Part shown: positions 17,867 through 27,684 of the stretch, one piece after another | Position numbering within the stretch: the first letter of the stretch is position 1 | Layout: each line of letters opens with the position of its first letter | Assembly (NCBI RefSeq): GCF_003253565.1 | Contig: NZ_QKUF01000005.1 | Coordinates: 1 to 64,000 of the forward strand | Source of the DNA: Thermosporothrix hazakensis | GTDB taxonomy: Bacteria > Chloroflexota > Ktedonobacteria > Ktedonobacterales > Ktedonobacteraceae | Direction of reading: 5' to 3' | Length of the DNA stretch: 64,000 bases | Made by a program: the position numbers and the translations under genes | Notes under the pieces: model-generated | The model's database searches: none | Seen by the model: only the letters and a program-made list of their open reading frames with translations | What the model was told of the DNA's origin: nothing

Positions 17867-18960
17867 CGGGAGACCCCTTCTTCCAGCCGACTCAGGGAAA
17901 GCAGGGACAGGGCATTCCCTCCCAGAATGGCCGCCTTCACCTCCTCACTTACGGGGAGCGCCTGAATCATCTCCAGCGCCTCATGACGCCCCAGGTGAGC
18001 AGGTGTCACCGGAAAATCCGAACCATAGAGCAGACGATCCGCTCCAAGAGCTTCCAACGCGCAGAGGAGCGCTGCCCGATCCATTGAATGCGTATCCACG
18101 TAGATGTTTCCGGCATAGTCGCGCAACCGACGGCAGATGGTCGCAACATCCTGCCGGTTGAGCTTCCCTTCCGCTCCGCTTTGCGCCGCAGCAACCAGTA
18201 CCAGTTCATAGATGAGATCAAAGCGTCCAAGCACGAACGGGAACAGCCCACCAAGCTGACCAAACACCAGCCGGAGCTCTGGCAAGCGATCGAGCACATC
18301 ACTCAGCGTCAACCGGAGCAAACAGAGCGTACTTTCAACCAGCATCGAAAGGCCGCCTGTCAGATACATTGCAGCTTGCCCCTGAAGCGCTGGTTCACCC
18401 ATATCCGCCAGTACATTGAAGCGCCCGCTGGTATGGACAAACACCGGGATGTTGAGCTTGGCGGCATGTTCCAACACCGGGAAAAACAGCGGGTGATCCA
18501 GAAAGCGTAAAGGCTGTCCCGGTCCCCGGTAGGCAGTCAACATCGAGAATGCTTGAACGCCCTGCTCATTGAGCACCCGATCCATCTCGACGACCGCTTC
18601 GGCTCCAAAGCGAGGCTCAACCCAGGCTGTTGCGATCAAGCGACCATTACTGCCCTTTGCCCAGGCAATAATCTGATCATTGACCATCCGCACCATTTCA
18701 GGTCCTGTGAGCTTCTCTGCCACCGCGGTCGTATGCATGGCCCCGGGTGCGTTGCTGCTAAAAGTGATCAACCCCGCATTGATCCCCGCCGCATCAAGTG
18801 CTTTGATCTGCTCCTCGGGATGCTCGAATGCCGGCGAAGCCCACATCCCGGGTAGCCCTTCATAGGGGGGCCGCTCTTCAGCGACCCAGGTGCGATACCG
18901 CTTCATCACCAGCGGAGGTAGCATATGAAGGTGGCTATCTATAACAGGTGGAATGCTCAT
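17863..18960 (-). CDS. Amidohydrolase-2 family protein (ACMSD-like TIM barrel)
   Basis: The protein has 365 residues. It starts with the metal motif DSHLHM (residues 8-13), has VFVHTSG in the middle and LLYGSDFPVT near the C-terminus, the three metal and acid sites of amidohydrolase_2 enzymes such as ACMS and gamma-resorcylate decarboxylases. In this operon a decarboxylation or hydrolysis of the aromatic intermediate is plausible. It overlaps the halogenase gene by 4 bases upstream and the Dabb gene by 4 bases downstream. Confidence 0.8.
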   Translation of the reverse strand: MSIPPVIDSHLHMLPPLVMKRYRTWVAEERPPYEGLPGMWASPAFEHPEEQIKALDAAGINAGLITFSSNAPGAMHTTAVAEKLTGPEMVRMVNDQIIAWAKGSNGRLIATAWVEPRFGAEAVVEMDRVLNEQGVQAFSMLTAYRGPGQPLRFLDHPLFFPVLEHAAKLNIPVFVHTSGRFNVLADMGEPALQGQAAMYLTGGLSMLVESTLCLLRLTLSDVLDRLPELRLVFGQLGGLFPFVLGRFDLIYELVLVAAAQSGAEGKLNRQDVATICRRLRDYAGNIYVDTHSMDRAALLCALEALGADRLLYGSDFPVTPAHLGRHEALEMIQALPVSEEVKAAILGGNALSLLSLSRLEEGVSR

Positions 18961-20192
18961 AAATTCACCTTCTCGGTTGTATCAAGCCGCATCACATCAA
19001 CAATACCTGCCTGTCCTGAAATCAGGCGAATAAAATCCTGACGTGAAGTCATCTGCTCAATAGGATCTATCAGTTCCTGTGCCCGATGCCAATAGGCCTC
19101 TTTTTCCTTGCTGGCATCATAAAAGTAGTGCACAAAAGAGATAACCACATCAAAGAAATCGCGGTAGCTCTCCTCGTAGCGTTTCAGCACCTCAGCTTCT
19201 CTCTCCGGTGTCTTGAGCAATCGATCAATTGCGGCGCTGGCAAGACTGCCGCCCCGTAAGGCCAGAAACACGCCAGTCGAGAATAGCGGATCTACAAAAC
19301 CAGCGGCATCACCGGTCAGCAGGAAGCCAGGACCATAAAAGCGCTGACTTTTGTACGACCAGTCACGCGCGGTGCGATAGTTGCTTACGCGTTGAGCCGC
19401 TACAAGCAGCTTTTTCGTTTCAACCGAATTCTCCAGGGTCTCCTCAAACTGCTGCTCAAGCGCCTGTTTCCCTCCGGCATTCTCAGCAGGCATTACCAGA
19501 CCAACGCTATGCGTCCCATCATGCAGAGGAATCACCCAGAGCCAACTATCATACATATTCTCAACCAGGATGTTGCCCGCGTTCCTGCCCGGCAACGTCT
19601 TTCCCCCCTGATAGTAGGCCCAGATGGCGACATTCTTTAAGCCCTCATCCCACTCTAGCAGGTTATATCGACGCGCAAGCAATGTATTCTGTCCGCTGGC
19701 ATCCACAACAAAGCGAGCCCGCACCGTCGACGCCTTCCCGCTCCGGGTGTATTTCAAGCCACAGCAACGCTCATCTTCAAACAGAAAGTCAACCACGGTC
19801 GTATCTTCCAGCACCGTCACTCCACAATGGCGTGCGTTTGCCAGCAGAATACTATCAAATTCAGAACGGACTACCTGATAAGCATGATCATAGGGCCCAG
19901 TCAGCGGACCGGCATCCGCAAAATCAACATCCCAGGGTTCACGCCCTTGCCCCCAGACCAGGGTGATTCCCCTTTTTTTGACAAACGCGTGCTTTTTCAT
20001 CTCGTCCGCTATGCCCAGTTCTTCAAAGACGGGAAGCACACCCGGTACCGTTGACTCACCGATATGGTAGCGGGGAAACTTTTCTTTTTCGACGAGCAAG
20101 ACATGGTGCCCCTTCTTCGCCAGAAGCGTCGCACAGGTTGCACCTGCGGGACCTCCGCCTACCACAGCAACATCAAAAAATTGCTCCGCCAT
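18957..20192 (-). CDS. Flavin-dependent halogenase-like FAD monooxygenase
   Basis: From the ATG at 20192 the protein has 411 residues. It has the FAD motif GGGPAG (12-17), the halogenase-type FPRYHIGESTVPGV, two lysines at 72-73 (VKKRG) where phenolic halogenases such as CmlS carry the active-site lysine, WLWVIP at 217-222 matching the WxWxIP signature, and the second FAD motif LLTGDAAGFVDP. It probably chlorinates or brominates the polyketide using FADH2, O2 and halide. Some geranylgeranyl-reductase-like oxidases share several of these motifs, so hydroxylation remains possible. It is the first gene of the operon, behind promoter box P5. A start at 20249 is possible but has no ribosome site. 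Confidence 0.75.
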   Translation of the reverse strand: MAEQFFDVAVVGGGPAGATCATLLAKKGHHVLLVEKEKFPRYHIGESTVPGVLPVFEELGIADEMKKHAFVKKRGITLVWGQGREPWDVDFADAGPLTGPYDHAYQVVRSEFDSILLANARHCGVTVLEDTTVVDFLFEDERCCGLKYTRSGKASTVRARFVVDASGQNTLLARRYNLLEWDEGLKNVAIWAYYQGGKTLPGRNAGNILVENMYDSWLWVIPLHDGTHSVGLVMPAENAGGKQALEQQFEETLENSVETKKLLVAAQRVSNYRTARDWSYKSQRFYGPGFLLTGDAAGFVDPLFSTGVFLALRGGSLASAAIDRLLKTPEREAEVLKRYEESYRDFFDVVISFVHYFYDASKEKEAYWHRAQELIDPIEQMTSRQDFIRLISGQAGIVDVMRLDTTEKVNL

Positions 20193-20315
20193 AATTGTTT
20201 GACCACTCTTTCTGCAAGTCCAAACGACGACAATAGTACGTCCTGACATACGTAGTAGATTTCGTCTATATCTGAGAAATCACCAGTTCTATCAGATCTC
20301 ATTGGAGATGTTTTA

Positions 20316-20361
20316 AGTATAAAATACGGAATAGGAGAAGGACAGATCAACAAATTATCAA
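20316..20361 (-). promoter_or_regulatory. Cluster promoter box P5 (halogenase / polyketide operon)
   Basis: On the minus strand the half-boxes TTGATAA and TTGATCTG (20350-20343) are followed after exactly 21 bases by TATACT (20321-20316). The -35 region is poor, which suggests an activated promoter. The same box and spacing occur at four other cluster promoters. Confidence 0.7.
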
Positions 20362-20471
20362 CAAGCAATCAAATGCTCATCGCTTCCTGTGCATCGCACG
20401 TTCGGTGCAACTGAGCAAAAAAAATATGATGACAATCCGCGAGAGATTGCCACCATAGAAGATGATCCAGC

Positions 20472-20789
20472 CTATCTGCACCCCGTTGTGTCAGGCTCAG
20501 AGCCAGCCTGTGCTTTCTGGAAGGATATCATACGCTCTACAACATCTGTACTACTATCCATGTCAGCATCTTCCGCTGATATAAATCCTAATTCATAGGG
20601 ATTCTTTTTAAAAAGTGCACAGAGCGCTCTTCTGAAGTTGGGACCAGGGAGCACAAGTCCTCGCTCCCAACGGCTCACGCTGAGCGCTGTTGTACCTATA
20701 AATTCTGCTACCTCTTGCTGGGATAAAGAATGCCACTCACGCACCCGCCGTAGAAGGAAATTAGGTTTTCTCCTGACTCTTTTCGTCAT
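20472..20789 (-). CDS. XRE-family helix-turn-helix regulator
   Basis: This 105-residue protein has a Cro/CI-type HTH: LSQQEVAEFIGTTALSVSRWERG covers the recognition helix, followed by FRRALCALFKKNPYELGF. In Ktedonobacteria this domain often precedes long NB-ARC/TPR regions; here only a short acidic tail follows. The ATG at 20789 is chosen because GGAAGGGAG lies upstream and the homologous region begins there; the frame is open to 20939. It lies just upstream of promoter P5 and is read in the same direction, so it is a candidate cluster regulator. Confidence 0.7.
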   Translation of the reverse strand: MTKRVRRKPNFLLRRVREWHSLSQQEVAEFIGTTALSVSRWERGLVLPGPNFRRALCALFKKNPYELGFISAEDADMDSSTDVVERMISFQKAQAGSEPDTTGCR

Positions 20790-20939
20790 AAGTTGACTAT
20801 CTCCCTTCCGATCAAGCTCAATACAAATGTCAAAACCGCTGCGGATCTTTCTAGTAGCAGAAAGAAAATGAGGGCATAGGCCATCAGCCATCACTATCTC
20901 ATGCTGCTTTTGGCTCATCCCCCTCCCAGAATACCGCAA

Positions 20940-22376
20940 TACTCCTCAGGAGTAAAAAATCTTGACCCGCTGCATCCTTGCCCAGAGGTGGACGGCTCCT
21001 ATTCCTCCCCTTGATCGAGTAAGCACAAAAACCATCCAGCTCAAGCAACTCCCGAAAATCGATACAAACCGTTCCCACATACTTTCTGCCGCCACAGTAA
21101 CACAGACGCAGCCAAAACAGGGCAAAAACATATCAAGATGCAGGTACGAAATGTTTCATCATGCGCACCATCGCGCTACTTCCCATGCACTCAATACACT
21201 CGATAAGCAGTGCGACCCGGAAGCATGAGCATACAATGCTCGTTTGCAGTCGTTGCAGGAAGCAGCACCTGCCAGAGAGATCGACCTGTAGCTGTGGGCA
21301 TCTCTCTCTGACTCTGTTGCCAGAAATGAGGCAATAGCGGAGCGATGACGGGCTGCCCCCACGCCCGAATCAAACGCACCACAGAGCGGAGCTGATCCAT
21401 CAGCTAACGAGAACCTCCTTGCAAACAACCGGGGAAATGTGAGAATACGCCCCACTTTCACCCGCCGCGCTCGCAACGGGTTCCCCGAATCGGTTCGTAA
21501 CCACGAGTAGGCTCTAAGATGCCGCGCTTCGGTATCCACGCTCTCACAATGAAGCACATATGGCAGCAGTTGCCCATGAAGTCGACCCGTCCGCCTGCCA
21601 ATTCGCCTCACCTGAAATATCCCTGGAAGCAGCTGCACCATCAGGCCTCCCATAATCACCCCTTTCCCTCGTTTGCGCATTTACCTGATACCATCGTTGT
21701 ATTTCCATATACCGTCTGAGCAGTATTTGCTTCAGTGATCATCTCTATTCATTCCTTTCGTTATAAAAATCGGAGAGCACTCATCGCCTGGTAGCGATAG
21801 AGAGAAGAAAAACACTATTCTGTCAATTCAGACTAAACACCGAATAATAATAGATGAACTACACAATACAGGTAATAAACATAGTACTCTATATCATGTA
21901 TTTCTCTCCTCTAGTATAAGAATATAAACCAAAGAGAACAATGACCTATTTCACATTTTTATTATTTCTTTTCTGGAAAAGGATAATATATAAATAGACA
22001 TGTTTATATATATTCTATAGGCAACAGAGAGCTATCCAGGAGAAGAGGGAACACAGACACATGTAACTTTTGGATTGATATATTGCTGTACTGGCACATC
22101 GCGCATACATTGCACATTTTTGGTTACACTGCCAGAATGCAAGATCCTTGCATGAGATCACTTCTTTTCCCCGGGAAACCAGCATATGGGAGCTATGACA
22201 GGCTAATCCCGAGAACAAGGCGCTGAAGATCATCAGAGGCGAAAAGGGTTGCTCCATCTCCTGATTTTTTCAATCCCTGCAGATACTCATTTTTGCATGG
22301 TATAATATCAGCATACAGATAACATATCAGTATACTGACATTATACCAGCCCAAAAACCAAAATACAAGGGAGAGA
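20940..22376. other. Long region without a convincing gene
   Basis: About 1.4 kb between the XRE and MarR genes. Two leftward frames (21159-21680, with GGGAAAGGGG before an internal ATG at 21653; and 21191-21400, with AAGGAGG upstream) are possible but have no recognisable domain and overlap each other. The left part to about 21700 has normal composition and may be a decayed gene. The part 21720-22060 is very AT-rich and empty. No transposase, terminal repeat or RNA gene is seen. Confidence 0.5.
22301..22338 (+). promoter_or_regulatory. marR promoter with two palindromic operator-like sites
   Basis: TATAAT at 22301-22306 is followed by an imperfect palindrome TATCAGCATACAGATA (22306-22321) and by the perfect 12-bp palindrome TCAGTATACTGA (22327-22338). 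The two share the half-site TATCAG and are about two helical turns apart, placed to block transcription. Autorepression by the MarR protein is the likely role. Confidence 0.6.
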
Positions 22377-22805
22377 ATGGATATGGTAGCAGAAAGGATT
22401 GGTTACCATCTGAAACGGACCTGTTACGCACTACGCTCGCAAATGGATCATACCTTACGCACATTACAGCTCACAACACCGAAATATGCAGCGCTTTGCG
22501 CTATCGAAGAATATCCCGGCAGTTCAGGCAACAGGATCGCCCGCCGTTGCTTTGTGACCGCTCAGACAATGAACCTGATCCTGGTCAGTTTGGAGAAGGC
22601 GGGCTTAATTGAACGGCACCCTCACCCCGAATATCGACGTGTGCTACAGACCTATCTCACCCCTGAAGGGAAGCGAATCTTACAGGAAAGCCATCATAAG
22701 ATTCTCTCTATTGAGGAGGCGATGCTCGCCGGGCTCGCAGAAGATGAACAACACCAGCTTTTACAGCTACTGCATTCCTGTGCGATCGCGCTCGGGAAAA
22801 GCTAG
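22377..22805 (+). CDS. MarR-family transcriptional regulator
   Basis: This 142-residue winged-helix protein has the layout of MarR repressors: LTTPKYAALCAIEEYPGSSGNRIARRCFVTAQTMNLIL forms the HTH and EKAGLIERHPHP, YRRVLQTYLTPEGKRIL the wing. GGGAGAG precedes the ATG; a second ATG at 22383 is possible. It faces the ABC exporter genes, which end 158 bases downstream on the other strand. MarR proteins of this type usually sense small aromatic compounds and release an exporter or self-resistance gene, which fits a polyketide cluster. Confidence 0.85.
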   Translation: MDMVAERIGYHLKRTCYALRSQMDHTLRTLQLTTPKYAALCAIEEYPGSSGNRIARRCFVTAQTMNLILVSLEKAGLIERHPHPEYRRVLQTYLTPEGKRILQESHHKILSIEEAMLAGLAEDEQHQLLQLLHSCAIALGKS

Positions 22806-22963
22806 GAGCTTCATCATGTCGGCACACGCCACAACATTTCTCGCGATCAGGCGGGCAGGATGCCAGAAGGCCGCCCGGGCAACGACCCATCAAGTGCCGG
22901 AACTGGTCCTCCCGAGCAGCCACAGACCGAAAAGGAGGCAGCCCACCATCTGCCTCCACCACT

Positions 22964-24820
22964 TTATTGCCCTTGAGAAGAGCGCCCGAGAAACTGGCTA
23001 TTGTAAAGGTTTGCATACGCCCCCTGTTTCTCAAGCAACTGCTGATGCGTCCCCTGCTCCACAATGGTTCCGTGCTCCATCACTAGAATCAGATCAGCGT
23101 TGCGGATTGTCGAGAGGCGGTGAGCAACCACGAAGCTGGTGCGTCCTCTCATAAATGCACTCAGCGCATTCTGGATCAGCGTTTCCGTCCGGCTATCTAC
23201 ATCACTGGTCGCTTCATCAAGGAGGAGAATCGAGGGCTTTGATAGAATGGCTCTGGCAATTGTCAGAAGCTGCTTTTGGCCCTGGGATATATTGGAGGCC
23301 TCCTGACCGAGCACTGTATGATATCCCTCTGGCAGGGTCTTGATAAAATGGTCGGCATGCGCTGCGCGAGCGGCTTCCATGATCTCCTCTTGTGTCGCAT
23401 CAGCGCGCCCATAAGCTATATTCTCCTGAATTGTCCCATGAAACAACCATGTATCCTGCAACACCATGCCAAAGAGACGCCGCAAATTCCCTCTCTTGAG
23501 CCGGGTAATATCGATTCCATCCACGCATATCTGACCCCCATTCAGCTCATAGAAGCGCAGAAGGAGATTGACCAGGGTTGTTTTTCCCGCGCCGGTCGGC
23601 CCAACAATCGCGATCGTTTGTCCTGGTGAGACATCGATATTGATATCATGCATCAGAATCTTTTCTTTGCTATAGCCGAAGCGAACATGCTCAAACTGTA
23701 CCTGTCCCTTCGGGGCGTGGATCTCCACAGCGTCAGGAGCGTCGGGGAGCTCCTCAGGCTCATCAAGCAATTCAAAGACCCGTTCCGCCGAAGCGATCGC
23801 CGCCTGAATGATATTGGCAATATTCGCGAACTGTGTAATTGGCGTGGTAAACTGGTTTGCGTACTGAATCATTGCCTGTACATCTCCCACGGCAATCGCC
23901 CGCTGCGCTATCATCACTCCACCAAGCACAGCTACAAGCGTAAAACCCAGATTGCCGACCAGCATCAGAGAAGGCATAATAATCCCTGAAACGAATTGTG
24001 CTTTCCAGCTCTGCTCGTACAGTTTCTCATTCAGGCGGGCAAAACGCTGGACTGCCTCCTGCTCATACCCGAAGGCTTTCACCACCTTATACCCGGTATA
24101 CATCTCTTCCACCTGACTGTTCAGTCCTCCAAGTGTCAATTGCTGCCCCATAAAGTACCGCTGCGAGCGTCGAGCAATCGCGGTCATCACAAAGAAACTC
24201 AGCGGCAGCGTCAGCAGGATCGCCAGCGCAAGAATCCAGCTAATGGTAAACATCAGGATAATGACCCCGGCAATCGTAACGGTAGAGGTAATCAACTGGA
24301 TCAGGCTTTGCTGTAATGTGTTACTGATCATATCCAGGTCATTGACGGCACGGCTAAGTATATCTCCGTGAGGACGTGAGTCAAAGAACCTGAGAGGCAA
24401 ACGCGTCAGCTTTTCATCGACCGCACGACGCAGGCTATACACCGTCTTTTGCGCCACATATGCCATCAGAAACTGCTGTAGATACGTGAAGAGAGCGCTA
24501 AAAACATAGAGGACTGCCAGTGATACCAGAATCCGCGCAATTGCCGCAAAGTCGATATGTCCCCTCAGCACACCCTCAAAAATGGCAGTCGTAGCCAGAC
24601 CCAGGATTTTGGGGCCGAGAATAGCGAATGTCGCTCCAAGCACGGCGGCAAGCAGTACCAGCAACAGGTGAAGCCGGTAGGGAGCAAGATATCCCATAAG
24701 CCGACGCAGCGTGGCTTTCACGTTTTTAGGCTTCCCTCCGCCAAAACCACCTTTAGCGAAACCACCGGCAAAGCCACCACCCGGCCTCTGTGGCGGGATC
24801 ATCCCTTGTCTTACTTTCAT
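22964..24820 (-). CDS. ABC exporter half-transporter, membrane plus ATPase (subunit B)
   Basis: The 618-residue protein has a Gly/Phe/Lys-rich N-terminus, six membrane helices at about 45-340, and an ATPase domain with Walker A GPTGAGKTT, signature ISQGQKQ and Walker B LLLDEATSDVD. The Walker B glutamate is intact, while the signature motif is non-standard (SQGQ). It overlaps the partner gene by 4 bases, so the two make a heterodimeric multidrug-type exporter at the membrane. Export of the polyketide or self-resistance is the likely role. Confidence 0.9.
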   Translation of the reverse strand: MKVRQGMIPPQRPGGGFAGGFAKGGFGGGKPKNVKATLRRLMGYLAPYRLHLLLVLLAAVLGATFAILGPKILGLATTAIFEGVLRGHIDFAAIARILVSLAVLYVFSALFTYLQQFLMAYVAQKTVYSLRRAVDEKLTRLPLRFFDSRPHGDILSRAVNDLDMISNTLQQSLIQLITSTVTIAGVIILMFTISWILALAILLTLPLSFFVMTAIARRSQRYFMGQQLTLGGLNSQVEEMYTGYKVVKAFGYEQEAVQRFARLNEKLYEQSWKAQFVSGIIMPSLMLVGNLGFTLVAVLGGVMIAQRAIAVGDVQAMIQYANQFTTPITQFANIANIIQAAIASAERVFELLDEPEELPDAPDAVEIHAPKGQVQFEHVRFGYSKEKILMHDINIDVSPGQTIAIVGPTGAGKTTLVNLLLRFYELNGGQICVDGIDITRLKRGNLRRLFGMVLQDTWLFHGTIQENIAYGRADATQEEIMEAARAAHADHFIKTLPEGYHTVLGQEASNISQGQKQLLTIARAILSKPSILLLDEATSDVDSRTETLIQNALSAFMRGRTSFVVAHRLSTIRNADLILVMEHGTIVEQGTHQQLLEKQGAYANLYNSQFLGRSSQGQ

Positions 24821-26544
24821 GCAAGCTCCTCCAGTGATAACTGTGTTGCGACAATCTCGCGATAGGCCTCGCAGCTCCTCATCAATTCCTGATGCGTTCC
24901 CTTCCCCACCATGCGCCCTTCATCCAGAACAATAATGCGATCCGCTTCCATAGCGGTGCTCACCCGCTGGGTCACAAGCAAAACCGTTGCCTCGCGCGTT
25001 TCCTCCTTCAACGCCATGCGCAAACGCGCCTCGGTCTGAAAATCCAGCGCGGAGAAGCTATCATCAAAAAGGTAGATCTCTGGCTGCCTGACTAACGCCC
25101 GGGCAATCGCCAGCCGCTGCTTCTGGCCTCCTGAAAGATTCGTGCCCCCCTGCGTAACAACGCTGTCTAATCCAGCCTCCAGAGCGCTGACGAATTCCTG
25201 TGCCTGTGCTACCTGGAGCGCATGCCAGATCTCTGCTTCGGTTGCATCCTTTTTCCCATAGCGCACATTTTCACTGATAGAGCCAGAAAAGAGCTGCGGC
25301 TTCTGGGGCACAAAGCCAATTTTTGCGCGTAGATCCTGCTGACGTATCGCGCGTATATCAACCCCATTGACCAGGATCTGACCCTGACTCACATCGTAAA
25401 AGCGGAGCAACAAATGAGCGAGTGTCGATTTTCCTGAGCCTGTCCCTCCGATGATCGCGGTCAGTTCACCGGGCCGCGTGGTAAAAGAGAGATCATAGAC
25501 AGCAGGTTCCTCCGCACCCGGATATTTGAAGGTAACATGCTGAAAAGAGACCAGTCCGCGTCCCTGGTTGGCCGTCTGGGTCTCCGGGGCATCGACAATT
25601 CCCGGCTTAAGCGCCAGCACCTCATTAATGCGCGAGGCAGAGGCGGAAGCACGTGGCAACATCACAAACATCATTGAGACCATTAACAATGAAAACAGGA
25701 TACTCATCGAATATTGCAGCAGAGCCATCATGTTGCCAATCTGCATGGTTCCCTCATTGACCCGCATGCCCCCAAACCAGACAATAGCGATACTCGCCAG
25801 ATTCATTACCAGCGTCATAGCGGGCAATAGCGCAGCTACCACCCGGTTGACATGAATGGTGGTGCGCATCAAATCTTCGTTCGCGCTGTCAAAACGCTGC
25901 TGCTCATACTCGCTACGATCAAAGGCACGGATCACGCGTACCCCCTTCAACTTTTCATCCAGAATCAGATTCAGCCGATCCAGTTTCACCTGAATACTGA
26001 GGAAGAGGCGAAGTGCATAACGCATCACGCCGATCAGCGCCACAGCCAGAATCGGGATCGTAGCCACCAGAATCCAGGCCAGATCGCCCCCCTGTGTCAC
26101 TGCAAGAATAATGCCGCCAATACCCATCAAAGGAGCGTTTATCATCATATTGAGCAGTATAATCAAGAGCTGCTGTACCTGGGTGGTATCGTTGGTGGTC
26201 CGCGTGATCAGTGAGGCCGTCCCAATCCTGTTGACTTCATTAAGCGAAAAATGCTCGATACGCGTAAATAGCTCCAGGCGAAGCAAGCGGGCAAAACCGG
26301 TCGCGGTTCGAGAGGTGAAGAAGCTGGCAGTGATCGCAGCAGCCGCTGCAACCAGACCTACCAGCAGCATCAGCCCACCTGTTCGGATGATATAGACAAG
26401 ATCACTCTTCACAACCCCTTCATCGATGACATCTGCCATCAAGGTTGGTAGCAAAAGATTGGCAATCGCCTGCGCAAAAACAAGCAGGACGATCAACACA
26501 ACAGAAAAGCGGTAGGGCTTCAAAAAGCGCAATAATCGTATCAT
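24817..26544 (-). CDS. ABC exporter half-transporter, membrane plus ATPase (subunit A)
   Basis: This 575-residue protein has six membrane helices in the first 310 residues and an ATPase domain with GGTGSGKST, a canonical LSGGQKQR and Walker B YLFDDSFSALD. Asp replaces the catalytic Glu after Walker B, which is typical of the degenerate-site partner in heterodimeric exporters such as BmrC/BmrD. With the next gene it forms one exporter. Its upstream region (26545-26871) has TATACT at 26719-26714 on the minus strand and a weak version of the cluster box. Confidence 0.9.
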   Translation of the reverse strand: MIRLLRFLKPYRFSVVLIVLLVFAQAIANLLLPTLMADVIDEGVVKSDLVYIIRTGGLMLLVGLVAAAAAITASFFTSRTATGFARLLRLELFTRIEHFSLNEVNRIGTASLITRTTNDTTQVQQLLIILLNMMINAPLMGIGGIILAVTQGGDLAWILVATIPILAVALIGVMRYALRLFLSIQVKLDRLNLILDEKLKGVRVIRAFDRSEYEQQRFDSANEDLMRTTIHVNRVVAALLPAMTLVMNLASIAIVWFGGMRVNEGTMQIGNMMALLQYSMSILFSLLMVSMMFVMLPRASASASRINEVLALKPGIVDAPETQTANQGRGLVSFQHVTFKYPGAEEPAVYDLSFTTRPGELTAIIGGTGSGKSTLAHLLLRFYDVSQGQILVNGVDIRAIRQQDLRAKIGFVPQKPQLFSGSISENVRYGKKDATEAEIWHALQVAQAQEFVSALEAGLDSVVTQGGTNLSGGQKQRLAIARALVRQPEIYLFDDSFSALDFQTEARLRMALKEETREATVLLVTQRVSTAMEADRIIVLDEGRMVGKGTHQELMRSCEAYREIVATQLSLEELA

Positions 26545-26871
26545 GTATCTTCCTCTCTATAGACATGGGTTGAGTAGGTTTCAGCAGTAAGCTGTGAGGA
26601 GGGCAAAGCGCAGGCGGAGCCAGCAGTGCTTTCGCAGAACAGGAAACATCCTGCATATGGTCGTCTTCTCTTCTCATTTCTTTCTTTGCCTGCATAAAGC
26701 ATCATATCTCTATAGTATACCCGAATATGCTTTTCTATCCAGACACAGAAAATTTTACTTTCTCTTACTGCATGAGCAAAAGAACATTCACACTCGTTTC
26801 CTTCTGTGCTCCGCAGCAGAAGCCAAATGAGCGTGAAGTTCTCCCACCGATTTCTGAAATCGCTGTTGCTC
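26545..26871. other. Promoter region of the ABC exporter
   Basis: This 327-base gap has no convincing gene. On the minus strand TATACT lies at 26719-26714. About 20 bases upstream of it is TGTGTCTG, which shares only its last part with the cluster box TGATCTG, so regulation with the rest of the cluster is uncertain. Confidence 0.45.
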
Positions 26872-27657
26872 TTATTTTGTACCCACACCCAGCACTGTCT
26901 TACCGGGAAGAATCAGTCCCTCAGGGCCCTCGAATTTCTTGAGCGCCTGCTTCATTACCTCCACCTGCTGTTCATCCTGCTCTCCCTGCGACGTTTGCAG
27001 AAATGCATCCAGAGAGGGATAGCGCAACTGGAAAGTGAGAACCCGCGTCTCGACAGCACGAAACCCTGCCGCTTCTAGCTGTCCAGCAAACACAGCGGGA
27101 TCAGAGAGTGTAAAGGGACCTGGCAAGTGTCCAGAAGCTTCTCTGATCTTTTTTGAGAGCGCAAAGAGATGAAAGAAAGGATTACTTTCCGGTCGGGACC
27201 AGACCAGTGCAGCAAGCTTCTTCCCCGGCTTGAGCACCCGCTTGATCTCACTCAGCGCCTTCTGAAGGTCAGGCAGAATCATCAACCCATAGCGGCAGAT
27301 CACTGCGTCGAAGCTGTTCTCACTCAGCTCCAGCCACTCAGCATTCATGACCCGTGTCTGGACCGTGTTTAGCCCTTCTTGCTCGGCCAGTTGCGCCGCG
27401 ACAGTCAACATCTCCTCAGAGATATCTGTTGCCAGCACTCGTCCTGTTGGCCCTACCCGACGCGCGGCCAGCCGGCTCTGTTCGCCGGTCCCCGCCGCAA
27501 TATCAAGCACATGATCACCGGGCTTGAGTTCAGCGACATCAAGCATCTGCTGGGTAGCTTCTGCCATCGCGGCCTGACGCTGCTCCGCCCCCCGCTGCCA
27601 GAGCGTTGTAATCTCCGCTGAGGGTCGAAATTTGGCAAATGGAAACGTGGGTTCCAT
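26872..27657 (-). CDS. SAM-dependent methyltransferase (class I), tailoring enzyme 2
   Basis: The 261-residue protein has the SAM-binding motif VLDIAAGTGEQ at about residues 50-60, ATDISEEML after strand 2, and FDAVICRYGLM as motif post-I. It is a close paralogue of the gene just upstream (many identical stretches such as LKPGDHVLDIAAGTG and LRYPSLDAFLQTSQGE), so the pair arose by duplication. It probably methylates a hydroxyl or carbon of the polyketide. AAGGA precedes the ATG by 10 bases; the upstream paralogue ends 24 bases away. Confidence 0.85.
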   Translation of the reverse strand: MEPTFPFAKFRPSAEITTLWQRGAEQRQAAMAEATQQMLDVAELKPGDHVLDIAAGTGEQSRLAARRVGPTGRVLATDISEEMLTVAAQLAEQEGLNTVQTRVMNAEWLELSENSFDAVICRYGLMILPDLQKALSEIKRVLKPGKKLAALVWSRPESNPFFHLFALSKKIREASGHLPGPFTLSDPAVFAGQLEAAGFRAVETRVLTFQLRYPSLDAFLQTSQGEQDEQQVEVMKQALKKFEGPEGLILPGKTVLGVGTK

Positions 27658-27684
27658 CAATTCCAGTTCCTTTCTTTCCAGCCT

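Noticed and set aside
20940..20957. Palindrome TACTCCTCAGGAGTA as an XRE operator or terminator
   Set aside because: It is about 150 bases from the chosen XRE start, has no matching copy elsewhere in the window and no T run on the relevant strand.
21159..21680. Leftward frame of 173 codons in the empty region
   Set aside because: It has no recognisable domain, an arginine-rich composition typical of a wrong frame, and an overlapping alternative frame (21191-21400). It is mentioned only in the gap entry.
22015..22257. Leftward 80-codon frame rich in Cys and Ser
   Set aside because: It lies in very AT-rich DNA, has no ribosome site and no plausible fold.
26714..26748. Possible sixth cluster promoter box before the ABC exporter
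   Set aside because: TATACT is present, but the box at the right distance matches only partly (TGTGTCTG) and no second half-box is seen.
26541..26888. Leftward 115-codon frame upstream of the ABC genes
   Set aside because: It covers the promoter region and both neighbouring gene ends, and its composition does not look like a protein.
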